This document shows, one piece after another, positions 21,301 through 32,932 of a DNA stretch of 64,000 bases. The notes below the pieces were generated by a model. The model was given only the letters and a program-made list of their open reading frames with translations. It did no database searches and was not told the origin of the DNA. The position numbers and the translations under genes were made by a program. How positions within the stretch are numbered: the stretch's first letter is position 1; every line of letters begins with the position of its first letter. The DNA comes from Watersipora subatra (lineage: Eukaryota > Bryozoa > Gymnolaemata > Cheilostomatida > Watersiporidae). Location: the NCBI RefSeq assembly GCF_963576615.1, contig NC_088717.1:23463344-23527343 (forward strand), in the 5' to 3' direction.

Positions 21301-24041
21301 ACCTTGTACTCTGAATACAAGAATCAGAGGTATGCAGAAGTCATTATAAAAGGTTGGTTCACACTATACCGTCGTATCTCGGCGTTGATGCCACAATCCT
21401 TTGGTGATCGTCGATGATAAAAATGTTCACGCTATCACAAATTTATCCGAATTTGCATCAGCAAATACTTCGTGTCGTGATGCTCTCTTTTTTTTTAAAT
21501 TTTTTGTAAAGAAACCTTTTTGTTTTTGTGTGTGCTTAAATCAAATACTATTCCCGCAGCGACTATCATAAATAAAAATAAATCACACTATCAGCCACCA
21601 CGAATTGCTATCGCAAAATGGTTCATACTGTACAGGCGGTCGTCAATGCTTGGCGAAATATCAGGAAAGTTTGACAGCTGCAAGCTTTCTGTGTTGCTTC
21701 GTCGATGTCATCGATTTACGGTTCACATAATCGACGATAAACGCCGAAAGGAAAACGCCAACATACAGTGATATAGTGCGAACCAGCCTTTACTGACATA
21801 CAATAGTGCCACTTTTCTGGTAAAAATGGTAAAATGACTGAAAAAATGACTTTATTTGCTTCAGTGATGACTACTCAAGGCTTTGTTAGACACTGATGTG
21901 TTTAGCATCTAATTAAACTTGAACTAGATCTAGCATTTTATCTCACTGGCTAATGCTGGTATCTATGAGTCCACCTTTTTTATTTTTAAATGTCGCCAAC
22001 AATGATAAGACGACTTCTAGAAGATTTGTTTTTGAATAAACATAAAATAGATCATTAAACATATGATACATATCACTGAACAAGTGACCTCATTGAATTT
22101 ATAAAGTCTAGTCTGAAGGCTTACATAGTGTCATTTCTAAGATCAGTCTTGTTTGAAATTGAGTCTTGCTTTGCTACCCAACCTTACACAACACTATTAA
22201 AGGATTGAAATGTAGGGCTATCTGGGGGGCTATGTGAGCAGTACATACAAAAGGGGAGTATAAAATAGAATTCTTGAAGCCTTTTCAGTTACTTGCAGTG
22301 GTTTTGTCTCAATCTTGCACTAAACAATAAATTTATGTAGTAAAAAATCAATGACCTTGAACTGGCTCGTTTCTTCATTATTGCCAATGGCAGAACCAAC
22401 TAATGAGGTTTGCGGAATGGCATATGGAATAAATACCCTGTCACAATCAATTGACGTTTTATAGAATAGAGAATGATATTAAGACCCGTTTTAGCCTTTG
22501 TTGCAGGTTTCCATCTTGATTAAGATATGAAAAGTTTAGCATAAAAGCTCCCACACTGAGTTTTCAACTAATCCAATTTTGTGCTGCCTTTGGTCCAATA
22601 GCTGTAGTTTGACAGATTGAGGTAACGTGGTTATTCGCTTAATACTCATCAATTTACTAAATATAAATATTCCAAGAATGTGCTGCTACTACTAACAGTA
22701 AACAAGTGTCTGCTTGAAAATTAGATTTCCCTAAAGTTTGCTTAAGTAAAACAATAAATTTATGGAGTTCATAACTGTACATAGATCAAAAAAGCATTGA
22801 ATTTACAAATACACTTGAAATAGTCAAAGCTTGGCTCACATATAATTAATTACGCTATGCAAGAAAGTCGGAGATGACGCACAAGGTTTGTATCTATGTT
22901 AATGTTGCGAAATAAAAAACTACAATATTCTTTTGAATGGTTTATAAAACGTCTTAAGTGAATTTTTCTCCCATTTGTACCCAAGCTCTGTTTCCTTTTC
23001 AAACAGCTTTCGCGTAGTGTACATACTTACCTGCCTTCTACAAGCTGGGATTTTTAAATTTATGTTTATCTCTCTGACTGGTCAAGCGTCGCAATCGGGA
23101 CAAAACAATGCTAAGCCGTAAATTGTAGAAGTTGGCTTCTCTTGAAAGTGCAAGATTTGAGACATTTGATCATTTCTGTTACAATGCATCACTAGGAGTG
23201 CATGGTTGATAAAGAGGTAGTGTCAGTACTAAAAAAATAGTTTTTTATTGATCTGGTACATTCTTAACTTTTAAAGATGTGAGGCTGATGTCAAGAGGTC
23301 AAGGCAAATAATCAAGTCTACTACTGAAAAAGCAGAACAGCTAGTTACTGAAGCTGCCACAACACCAGAGCCATGCGCATCCCTGAGGTAAGCTAACACC
23401 TTCATAGTGAGATAATTTCAGCTATTACATAATGTAGCTAGCGGAAATCTCCAATATGAGTAATTCCTACTTAGCCTTAGTGTGTCTGTCTGTTAGTCCC
23501 CATGAACATTGGGCATTTCCACACTTTTTATCCAATGTCATCCGTACTTCCCAGCATACATTCCTTACAAGAAGGCATAAATATTTTTTGCACTTACCTC
23601 TGCAAAAAAATGGCATAAGTTATCTTTTCACTTACTTCTGGAAAAGGAGGTAGTTTACCTTGTAAAAGGTGTAAGTCATCTTGGGCAATAAAGTACTTAT
23701 CGTATTTATTTTCATTTTTATTATTTACTTATCGTACTTATTGTGAAAACTATATTTATTATACTCTAATTTCACACAAACCATCATGGTCCAACCTTGA
23801 TGTAAAAATTAACATATTGATCACTTCATTCTGAGTTAGTTTAATTAAGGTGTCTTTTTAGCATTCTCTAGACATTTTGATGACCTTTAACCTCGACCTT
23901 TTTCACTGCTTCATTTAATGGTTTCTAATGCTTACAATATTATTCTACTTCAGGTGTCCTCGAAGGTACGAGAGTGTCTTGACTTCCACTGGTGAGTGTA
24001 CATGTAGGTACATGACAGGAAGGAGTAGGGCTATATGGTAG
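12297..24041 (+). CDS. PDGF/VEGF-related growth factor (PVF / VEGF-C-like), complete, 8 coding exons
   Basis: Secreted ligand for PDGFR/VEGFR-type receptor tyrosine kinases. Exons: 12297-12386, 13678-13780, 17374-17415, 18161-18345, 18860-18998, 21081-21231, 23277-23387, 23954-24041. All introns are GT-AG and phases agree, giving about 302 aa. Layout: signal peptide (residues 1-18), variable N-terminal region, PDGF/VEGF domain across exons 4-5 with the family signature PSCVLLNRCGGCPGHSLLAC, then C-terminal CxCxC repeats in exons 6-8 as in VEGF-C/D and arthropod PVFs. Oddity: the second Cys of the usual GGCC is Pro, and its usual disulfide partner near the domain end is also missing (CEQRC instead of CxC). 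The ATG at 12297 was chosen because a signal peptide follows at once. ATG3 converges from the right. Confidence 0.93.
12380..12840 (+). repeat. 27-bp minisatellite composed of copies of the exon 1 / intron 1 splice donor
   Basis: Seventeen units of 26-27 bp, each with the form TTTACC(C/T/A)GTAAGTG then a T-rich remainder. The first unit straddles the exon boundary, so the last exonic bases and the real donor are themselves unit 1. Most units keep a perfect GTAAGT; unit 3 has ATAAGT and unit 8 GTAAAA. Units of 27 bp keep the frame of exon 1 open until the first 26-bp unit (near 12686). Confidence 0.95.
12841..13677. other. Rest of growth-factor intron 1
   Basis: AT-rich intron sequence with no recognised element, ending in a T-rich tract and TTTTAACAG. 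Confidence 0.6.
13678..13780 (+). CDS. Growth-factor exon 2
   Basis: 34 codons plus one base, phase 0 to 1. Encodes the start of the N-terminal variable region (EMPLSLFRSSGMAEGYANEQ...). Flanked by TTAACAG and GTGAGA. Confidence 0.8.
14274..15216. mobile_element. Foldback/MITE-type element built from CAACTCGAGTTG palindromes
   Basis: Inverted termini TATGGCGCC(T)(T/C)ACAGTG at 14274 and the complement ending at 15216 match for about 60 bp. The element is flanked by the direct repeat GCGATG (14268-14273, 15217-15222), or TAGCGATG (8 bp) if the outer TA is counted as target. Three clusters of the self-complementary unit CAACTCGAGTTG lie in it: 14307-14402, 14805-14985 and 15155-15185. The right end contains an extra inverted copy of the terminal sequence, forming a near-perfect hairpin around 15141-15197. 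No transposase ORF. It lies in growth-factor intron 2. An 8-bp duplication would suggest hAT mobilisation. Confidence 0.8.
14805..14985. repeat. Tandem array of the palindrome CAACTCGAGTTG
   Basis: About ten copies separated by 0-12 bp linkers (TACA, GTAATTTA and others). Every unit is its own reverse complement and contains an XhoI site. Confidence 0.9.
16610..16850 (+). pseudogene. Possible decayed non-LTR retrotransposon 3' end
   Basis: An interrupted translation on the + strand contains FQKACSRV and VKELNVFF, resembling the region after the RT thumb in LINE ORF2 proteins. Several stops are present. Weak call, made without a database comparison. Confidence 0.3.
16962..17302 (-). mobile_element. 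Helitron-like non-autonomous element, copy B
   Basis: Reads in the opposite sense to copies A and D. It ends GATTTATATATATAGA (complement of TCTATATATATAAATC) and shares AAAAACAGCTTATAAACAGTG, the GTAGTTGCCTGCCACTTGC block and CTAAACTTACCAATAAGAGC with copies C and D. A tRNA-like segment (about 17160-17215) is included. It stops 72 bp before growth-factor exon 3. Confidence 0.6.
17374..17415 (+). CDS. Growth-factor exon 3 (42-bp small exon)
   Basis: Thirteen full codons (SDDKDDVSKILRS) plus split codons, phase 1 to 1, so it can be skipped without shifting the frame. Flanked by CTCTGCAG and GTATGT. Confidence 0.75.
17508..17558. repeat. Two-copy 25-bp tandem repeat
   Basis: TTGCTATGTAG(C/T)CACATGTG plus AAGCA, twice in a row, in intron 3. 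Confidence 0.85.
18161..18345 (+). CDS. Growth-factor exon 4 (core of the PDGF/VEGF domain)
   Basis: 61 codons, phase 1 to 0. Holds the equivalents of VEGF-A Cys26 (ADC), Cys51 (PSC), Cys57 (NRC), Cys60 (GGC) and Cys68 (LAC) with exact spacing. The residue after GGC, Cys61 in VEGF-A, is Pro. Confidence 0.95.
18860..18998 (+). CDS. Growth-factor exon 5 (end of the PDGF/VEGF domain)
   Basis: 46 codons plus one base, phase 0 to 1. EEHTACEQRCK aligns with the HTxCxC end of VEGF-C-type domains. The first Cys fits Cys102; the Cys104 position is Gln and a Cys follows two residues later. NST is a possible N-glycosylation site. Confidence 0.92.
20488..20520. repeat. Short ATT microsatellite
   Basis: TTATTATTTTATTATTATTATTATTG. 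Introns 4-5 are otherwise AT-rich DNA without a recognised element. Confidence 0.7.
21081..21231 (+). CDS. Growth-factor exon 6 (CxCxC repeats)
   Basis: 49 codons, phase 1 to 2. Begins DSYDCKCTCK and contains CPSNKRWNEDVCACEC and CGPGYYYNRERC, the C-x10-CxC type of the VEGF-C/D tail. In VEGF-C this tail keeps the precursor inactive until cleaved; that role here is inferred. Confidence 0.93.
21349..21791. mobile_element. MITE, copy 1 of the 'AAAGGCTGGTTCACAC' family
   Basis: Imperfect terminal inverted repeats AAAGGTTGGTTCACACTATA and TATAGTGCGAACCAGCCTTT. Interior similar along its length to 34623-35060 (TGATCGTCGATGATAA, TTTGCATCAGC, GATAAACGCCGAAAGG). No transposase. Target duplication unclear. 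Confidence 0.8.
23277..23387 (+). CDS. Growth-factor exon 7
   Basis: 36 codons, phase 2 to 2. Begins with Cys completing the preceding RCxC repeat, then a charged linker with a KR-SR basic site, then a further Cys near the end. Confidence 0.85.
23954..24041 (+). CDS. Growth-factor exon 8 (last exon)
   Basis: 28 codons to TAG (24039-24041). CPRRYESVLTSTGECTCRY is another C-x-CxC repeat, which supports reading through the internal GTGAGT at 23992. A poly(A) signal AATAAA lies at 24174-24179. Confidence 0.82.
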
Positions 24042-24173
24042 GAGTATGAGACTGACTACCAAGTCCCGCACTTAAAATATTTATTCCGACGTTATTCTCA
24101 CACATCTTTTACCACATTTTACAAAATATTTATTTCAAAAAGCATGATGAGTTATCAAGCTTTTCATTTATAT

Positions 24174-24179
24174 AATAAA
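24174..24179 (+). terminator. Candidate poly(A) signal of the growth-factor gene
   Basis: AATAAA 133 bp after the stop codon. Confidence 0.5.
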
Positions 24180-24761
24180 AGTTATATCCGAGTTATATGC
24201 GTATAATGCAATATTATTTACAAACTGATAAAAGAACTGTTTGCTGGGCAAATAAATTATATTCACAAATGAGCAGACTGCTATATTATGCACAAGCCTT
24301 TGCTGCCAGTGTTTACATAGAAATACTACAGTACAGTACTATGAGAAATACTACAAGTAAGAAAGAACCAGACAATAACACGACTACACATCATTGCGAA
24401 ACAATGCTGTTTTCCATCCCAGTAATGAAACTTAAGCTAAAAAACATGCTACAAAATTAAATTACTCCGCTACGCTACCCTGGAATTGAAAAATGATATG
24501 GAATATAATTAGGCAGGCCGTAGTATCAACAAGAGCTGGCTGAAGAATTTTATATATTTCATCGAATTTCAATTCAATATAAAAATGTAACAAAGTACTG
24601 AGAGAGGAAAGAGAAGACAGACATACAGGACATATTCAACGGGAGAGGACACACTGATTTGATTTCAGTTTGCATAAATTAGATTCTGCTTTCAATCCAA
24701 TTGAAACCAAAGGATTATCGGAATAAATAAGCCTTCTAGAAATCAGCGCAGACAGAGCTGG

Positions 24762-24805
24762 TGAAGGCGGAGCTAGTGAAGGCAGGCAGAGCTGGTGAAG
24801 GCATG
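24762..24805. repeat. Short GAGCTGGTGAAGGC tandem repeat
   Basis: Three imperfect copies between the convergent 3' ends of the growth-factor and ATG3 genes. Confidence 0.7.
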
Positions 24806-25025
24806 CTATGTAGCTAATTGTGTACATGTAAATCTAACATTATAAAACAAGGATCAGTGCATCAATCGCAGCTTGAGTATCTCAAGCCAAAGAAAACTTA
24901 TCAAAAAAGACAGCCATTGAAATAATATAAATATAATCACATGATTGCACCAAAAACACCAAAATCAGCAAGATAGCTAGTGAAAGTTAACTCCAAATGA
25001 GAAGTAAAATAGGTGAACTTGTGTG

Positions 25026-25176
25026 TCACATAGTGAAGTTGCGAGTGAAATCGTACTCTATGGTAGGTATTATGGCTTGCACAAACTTGAGGAATATCAG
25101 CAGATACATATGCACTCCTAGTGCACTGCCTCCTTCAGCTACTGTCTCTATTATCTTCTTCATCACAGCAGCATGC
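25026..25176 (-). CDS. ATG3: ATG3 exon 8 (C-terminus)
   Basis: Phase 2 in; [20 protein letters not shown] to FTRNFTM and TGA. Nearly identical to vertebrate ATG3. The acceptor CTACAG precedes it on the minus strand. Confidence 0.97.
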
Positions 25177-28100
25177 CTGTAGGATGTATTGAAACATAAG
25201 AGGAGACAACTCATTGTGACAACTCAAAGACTAAGCTTGGATGACATTTGGTATTTAAATACACTATAAACTCCTTTAACATAAGCTTCCTTTTACGCAA
25301 ATTCCGCTTACTGTGAAGAATTTACGTAATGTTTTTGCCGCGTATTACGTGAGAAGTTCTATATAGCGTAAAGGGTCCAGTTATTAATTTTTTATAATAT
25401 ATATTGTTTCCTAATATTCTTTATGTAACTAATATATAAAGACTTACTATCCAAAAGAGAAAACATGATTAATGATAATTGAGTTGACACAAAGAAAAAT
25501 GTTGAAGCGGCTGGGTGTAAACAGGTGTACAAAGGATTCCATATATTAAATGTATACATGATGTTAAAAGCTTATATAAAATTATGAATGGTTTGAATCC
25601 GAAATAGGAAACACGCAGAAATCTTTATGGTCTTTATGGACCACAGCACAAAAACACGAAAAATAAGATCCCGCGAACCGGATTTGAACCGGTGACCTAA
25701 GGATTTCTAGTTGCCACTACAGTCCTCCGCTCTACCAACTGAGCTATCGCGGGTTATCTGCTCGAGGCTTTAGTAATGGCGACCTTGACAGTGTGAAGAC
25801 TACGAATGATTTGATTATACTTCCTATTATTGGTACATCAATCACTCAATTTGACAGTGACCCAGTACATAGTTATGTAGGCAATATCGGTAGGCAATAT
25901 CGGCAGACAGGCAAAACGATCGTGCAAATGACAATAAAGAGTTGACTTAACGTAATATGACTGCACGTAAATGTTTTTTATTCGCAACACTGCAGCAGGG
26001 CAGGTTTAAGCGATTTTCTTTCAGCGTGAGAATCACGAATTTCACGGATAGAGGCATATTTCTGCTGTTTATATCATTGCAATACAACTGATGCTCTACA
26101 GCGAGACTATATATTTGTTAGTTGGCCTGGCTTCTAACACTTTATACTTGAGTGTGCATATAGTAAATGTTTCCTGAGCACCAATCACAGCTTTCAACAC
26201 CTAGGTTGGTTAGGCAGCAAATCACAAATCAACCAGTTGCAACCATTTGTTTTATTTGATAATGGATTACTAGCAAAGTTTACTGTCTTGTCTTAATTTA
26301 TATTATAGTACTCTGATATGTCATCTCAGCCGATTTTTCTACCAATAAATTTGACACGTCAGCAGTTGTTGTAACAATCATTAACGTTGTAACTCAATAT
26401 TATTAAGTTACAAATTGAGAGCACAGACGGCGTGATATAATAACTCAAGTCCAATTAGGTCACGGAGAAGGTTCCGAGGAAAACCGATCTTCCACAGAAT
26501 TTTATAACAAAATTTGTTTGAACCAAAATAATGGACATATTTGGGTTTCGTTGAGATCAAAAAAATGTTTCATAAAATCGCGGAACCGAGAGGATCAATA
26601 TGATTGGTTAATTATAGACTTTCGTCGACTTCCCTATTGAATGAAGCGAGAACTATGTTATTGGCCAATTGTTCACTAAAAGTAATGATGCCCAGGCTTG
26701 GGCTATCATTGGCTGAATTAGTGAGTCAGATGAAATAGCCAGGCAAACTTTCAGGAGGCGTGACCAACAAAATGAAATTAATGTTTTGTTAACATTAAAA
26801 TAAATGTTGAGTGACTCCGCAGAATGGAGCAAAGCTATGCAACTGTTATAAAAAATACAAATATATTTTGAAATGACTAATGTGTTGGTTTATTCAGTTC
26901 CCAACTTCCTAGTAGATGTTTGCTTAAATACCGTAATTTATCCAGTTCTAACTAATTTAGTTGTCTGTACAAAGCGGTGCAAAGGTAGTAACGTTTATTG
27001 ATCACTGTTTTTTGGCAAAGATTTACAAAAATAATCTAATATATCAGATCAAAAATTACTTAGATTTTATATTCACCATTTTAAAAATGGTGAATGTAAA
27101 GCTCAACAGAGTTTTTCTTAGAAACCAAATTAACAAAAATAGTTTGGATAGGGACGAATTAGCGAGAGACCAGCATTATTACGTGCCTGAGCTAACTGAG
27201 TAACCATGGCGCCTGAGTAACTTCCTGTAACGTTCGTCTCGCAACTTCAGCATACCGGCAGGAAAGAGAAGAGTCTATTTACAGTACATGTATAGTGAGG
27301 TTGTAATTTTTTGGATTTTTAACACTATTGCTTTGTGACTGAATTATGGTTTCCTTTGCTATGATAGCTTTATATCTTGCTTTTTAAATGATGTATTACA
27401 TCACAGATAACTTTTTACTATGATGTAATATGCTAATATCATTATAAATTTTTCTCAAGTGTTGAAAATATACGCTTTTAAAAAATGCTTTAAGATTGGA
27501 AGTATAATAGTCGTTAGTAACAACGATGACCTAACAATCACTTTATCACCGTAGACACAAAATTTAACGCTTCAAATTTATTGTTTAAAGGAGGTGAAAC
27601 AAAATAATTAATTACTAGGTAAATAATATATAAATACATAATATAATACATAAATAACACTGAATGATACTGACCATGTTGATATAATCCAACTGAACAC
27701 GTTGAGTTGGATAAAAACTGTATCTAGATTTATCGCATTTGGTCTGACCTTCACCGAATGTTTTTGTTTAAATGCATTTTACATCTGCCTGTGCAATGCC
27801 TTATCTATGTGTGAACAGCGCAAACTTTGAAAATGGGCTGTTGTCATACTTTTGGAAGACCAGTGTATGTTTGTACGGTAATATTTACACAAAACAAATA
27901 TAGAGGAGTCCAAAACTAATTGATGAGAAATCCCTTTTGATCAATGTGAAGTTGTCTGTCTCATAACCATCTTTCAAAATGAAACTGATTAATATTCGCA
28001 ATAAAATGAAACCGCACTCATTTGCCGTTGAAGCCTTTTCTGATTGGTTAGTACAAAGGGACGCTTGTCTGAAACTAAACAGAGGGTAGTTGCGGTTAGC

Positions 28101-31100
28101 CGAGTTGGGTAATAAGATAAAATTGCTCCATTCTATCACGGAAGCTGCCTAATTTCCTGCTAGTGCTCAGGCAGATTTACTTCAACTGCCAAGTATACAG
28201 CTCAGTTCAACTTAATAATAATTTCTAATGAGTTTCAGGCTATGTTACAAATTGGATGGACAAAAGGTTGATACATTGGAAGATTGATAAAAGTTTAGCC
28301 ATGGGTCAGCATAAATGATCAACATAAATTAGATCCATACAATTAGATCGACACAAATATAAGACTGATCCTGATGAAAAAATATCGCTCATGGAAGAAT
28401 GCTGGTGCTGACAGATCGACCCCTATTATGCCCCAAAGTAGTCATACCAACACAAAGCAATCAATATGATGGACAGCCACATGCACTTACAAATCCTTGT
28501 GAGTGCATGTGGCTGAGATATCTACTGTTGCTAACAGCCTTGACACACCTACAGACAAGCTACAGATGTTACTTTGACTTACCTTCCTTAATGCCATAAT
28601 CAGATGTCATGGATTGGATTAAAAGTGATTGACCTAGCGAAAGCCAACTAACACCTATCACAACGTTACACTTTGACAATATCTTTCTCAAGATAGATCA
28701 GATTTGTGTCATGGACATTGTATTAAAATAGCCCACATTCTAAACTTTCTTCCCCAGTTGATACTTGCCAATGCTAGATAAAGCCTGGCTACACACACCA
28801 ACAGCGTAGATACTTGTTGCAGCTATACACGTACACACCAACACATAGCGTACATATTTGTTGCAGCTATACACGTACACACCAACACATAGCGTACATA
28901 TTTGTTGCAGCTACACACATACACACCAACACATAGCGTACATATTTGTTGCAGCTACACACATACACACCAACACATAGCGTACATATTTGTTGCAGCT
29001 ACACACATACACACCAACACGTAGCGTACATATTTGTTGCAGCTACACACATACACACCAACACATAGCGTACATATTTGTTGCAGCTATACACATACAC
29101 ACCAACACGTAGCGTACATATTTGTTGCAGCTACACACATACACACCAACACGTAGAGTAGAGATTTGTTGCAGCTATACACGTACCGACATTTCTAAAC
29201 GAGGCGTCATATTGACAAATAGATTAACCATGAAAATTGACCTCATCCGTGTGATGCCCATGACATCCTTGCTGAATTTTCCTGTACACTTATATAAGTA
29301 TCATCAGGATATTTACTACCTGTATACAGTGATGTAGTGCCACCCTAACTAAGTTTTGGTTAGAAAATTTGTGTGTTTTCTAAGTATAACTATAGTCAGG
29401 ATATTTACTACCAGTATAGGTTATCAAAGTATAACTATAGTCAGGATATTTACTACCTGTATAGGTTATCAAAGTATAACTATAGTCAGGATATTTACTA
29501 CCTGTATAGGTTATCTAAGTATAACTATAGTCAGGATATTTACTACCTGTATAGGTTATCAAAGATTTGTGAGACTTATAACGTCTGTGCAGCTATTTCT
29601 ATTGCTATATATCGCTGAAGACAAAACAAAACAGCCAAGTACCAAAATCCTTGATCCATGACATACATTATGCTACACAGACTTTTTTAGCAAATTTAAT
29701 TGCCATACGAATTATCAAAAATGTTTTATTGGATGTCCTAATTTGTAATCGTAGCTGTCATATATCACGAATGACAATATCTTTATCCAGATATAAATAT
29801 TTGTTTGTATGAAATCCTGCCATCATCATTCAAAGGAAAAGCTTGCACGCATCTAATTAATTTAGAAACGGATAAAATTGAAATATTTCATCTCTTTCAA
29901 AAAACCAACATGATGGTTGTCAAAATGATACATAGCCAACGGGTTACCGATGCGCTGTCAACATGTTGGTTATGCAAATAACGCATTTCGTCAGCGTGTG
30001 TTAGGCTATGCAGCTGTGAAGGCTTCCAAAAATAGCTCTCTAAAACAAGGAGTAAAATTTTAATATACTACAGCTATGTAAATATATCATGCCCTATTGC
30101 TCCTACAACAAGTACAGTTAGGATTTGCCTTCTCTTGTTAATTTTACTCCTGCCTCTTCAGTGTTGTTACACTAAACTTTCTATTCAATTTTCGTGATAT
30201 ACCCTCATCTGCCTCTAATAGTCATAGAGATAACCATATATATAACCTTAGCAAGATAGAGAAAGAAATAAGCAGGCAGGGACTCAAATCAACATTATCC
30301 TAACTACAAATCAATGAACCTACAAAATACATCTTGCTAGGTCAGGTGATGTTGACTTCTCTCTCACTTCCTGTTTGAGAACATTAGCCGCTGTTATAAC
30401 TACTCTCTTCATTTGTCACACAGCAACATGAGCGGTTACTAGGTAACAGTGTAGCCCACTGACCTGCACGGATGAACGGAGGCCATCGGAGGGCCAGGAA
30501 TGTGAGGAAATGGTTCCATAGTGATAGTCTTGTTCGCATGGTCCTGGCTAAAGTCTTCATACATTAGTTCTACGCTCAACGCCCTCCGTGCCTATAAGGA
30601 AATGAACGTAGAACACAGGCTATTCCGCTAATTTAACTCCAGATGACTGGTAGCAGTCATTCAGCTCCTATACATTGAGATGTTGAATCAATCACTTACT
30701 ACAGAATGCTTGTATTAAATGAAACAACAGAGTAAGGTCAATAGTCAGGTTTTTAATACTGGTAAAAAAAGTGCTTTGAGATATTTAATCAATTACGTAT
30801 CAGTGCTGGAACCCAGTCTCTATTTCTACAACTGTAGATCACTGTATGCAGAGAATGAACACTATTAATAAGTATAACTTAGCAATGTACATAATCCTTT
30901 AACATAAGCACTTTTCATGTACATGTACATAAGTACTTTAACAATGTATGTATATATATAATATACATACTAGCATTCAATAAATAATAATTCAATTTCT
31001 TTAAACCTCTACTCATTACTGTCAAACTTCAACTAACAATGTTAAACCGCTATGATATTAGCTTATATATGTCAAAACTGTCGTATGTTGGAGCAAATAT

Positions 31101-32895
31101 ACATATAAGATTACATTGTATTTTGTTCGATTTGTTCCAAAGCCTAATATACAATGACAAAACTTGAGGTGATTATATATCGTTTCATGGACTCGGAACC
31201 CAAAATGCAATGACAAATACTTAAAGTAATTGTATATATATCATTCAAACTAATTCATGATATAAAATTATGCAAAGAACTACATGTACCAGGACTACAC
31301 TGTATGTAAAAGCTAATATAGTAATAATCAGTGAAAAGGTATGTATTGTTAATCTAACAGAGACCCGTGGGCAGAACTGCAGATGCGATGATTCTTAGGC
31401 TTGATTGGTATCATACCTTACTCTAACTTACACTATAGTTCAAATTATCTTATATATGGTTCATCAGATATTTCATTTTTAATTTACCAGAACTTTTTCA
31501 CTTTTACGTACAAAACTAGAATTTTAACAGAAAATGCAATGCCATATATAATTTGATAAATAATTTGCGCAAATTCCATGTCATATGTCAACATTTTCTA
31601 ATACAAAGGCAATGATAAATCAAAGGTTGACTGTGTAATTAAAAGTTCAATTGACACATATTTTTGGAGTTATCCTTTTCTTATCAAGTTTGAATCACAG
31701 AATCAAAATCCTCTAGCTATGGTGATGGCCCACATAGCGCATAGTAAGTTATTTCTGGCAGAAGTTTGTTACTGACTAGAGAGCAAATAAGAAATGGAAA
31801 TACCAACAATGGGAAGAGCAGGTATATACAGTAGAGCAGGTATATACAGTAGAACCTCTACTTATGAAAAACTACATACGAAATCTCTAAGGTACAAACG
31901 CTTTTTTGGTGAAAATATCGCACCAATTTAGAAAAGATATTTCTAGATATGAAGAGTGTTTCATATTTTGGCCCATTTTTCACTTTACATCTTGGCCCGT
32001 TCGTTTACCGTGGGTACACTCACTACGATGTACAATGCGTCTCACTTAGCTTTAATTGTCAACAAAAGTAAGTAATCCACATTCATTTTAAGTCTTGTTT
32101 TCATTAGTTGTATAATTTGGAGTTATCGTATATCAGACACATGGTAGGACAACTTTAGTTTCTATTCATTCAAATTCTGTGTTTTTTGTATGAGATAGTT
32201 TTTCAGTACATGCTGATGAACTCTCTTCTGACAGCCGTCCTCCCACTTTCTGCAGTTTCCCCATAGTCTTGTCTTGACGTCTAATGCCAAAGGTAAAAAA
32301 AATACTCTCTGTAGCTTTTATTTGTTGTTTTTCTGTTCTTTGTTCCTTTCATGCGTACTTTTCTTATTGCAGTAATATAATTCTAACATGTATTGGTTAC
32401 TGGTTTCAACCATTACATGCATTTACAATTTATACAAATTTTATATCCGAGTTTGGTGCTGACTTGGTACAGATTAGGACATTCATATGATGAAGTCCAT
32501 TTCTAATTATGAAATTTTCCACTTACAAAACTACTTCCCGGAACGAATTAATTTTGTAATTAATATTGCCAATGGCTAATTTGAGTACACTAGCATCCCT
32601 ATTGCTAAACTTACTAATAAGAGCTGTGAGAGCAAGCATTAGTGACATTGCGTGTAACGCAGATAGGTTAACCAAAATAATGACTATATGCCCAATGAAC
32701 CGATTGTATCAGTGTAGCTTAATAAGTTAGATCGTCGACTTATGAATGGGAGATTCCGAGATGAAATCCTCTGTGATGCGGATTTTTCTTGCTAGTTTAC
32801 TTATAACTGAACGCAGGGATGAAAACTTACACTGAGATTTATATATATATATATATATATAAATAAAATATATAGTTTATATTTATAGCTATATC

Positions 32896-32932
<37 letters not shown>

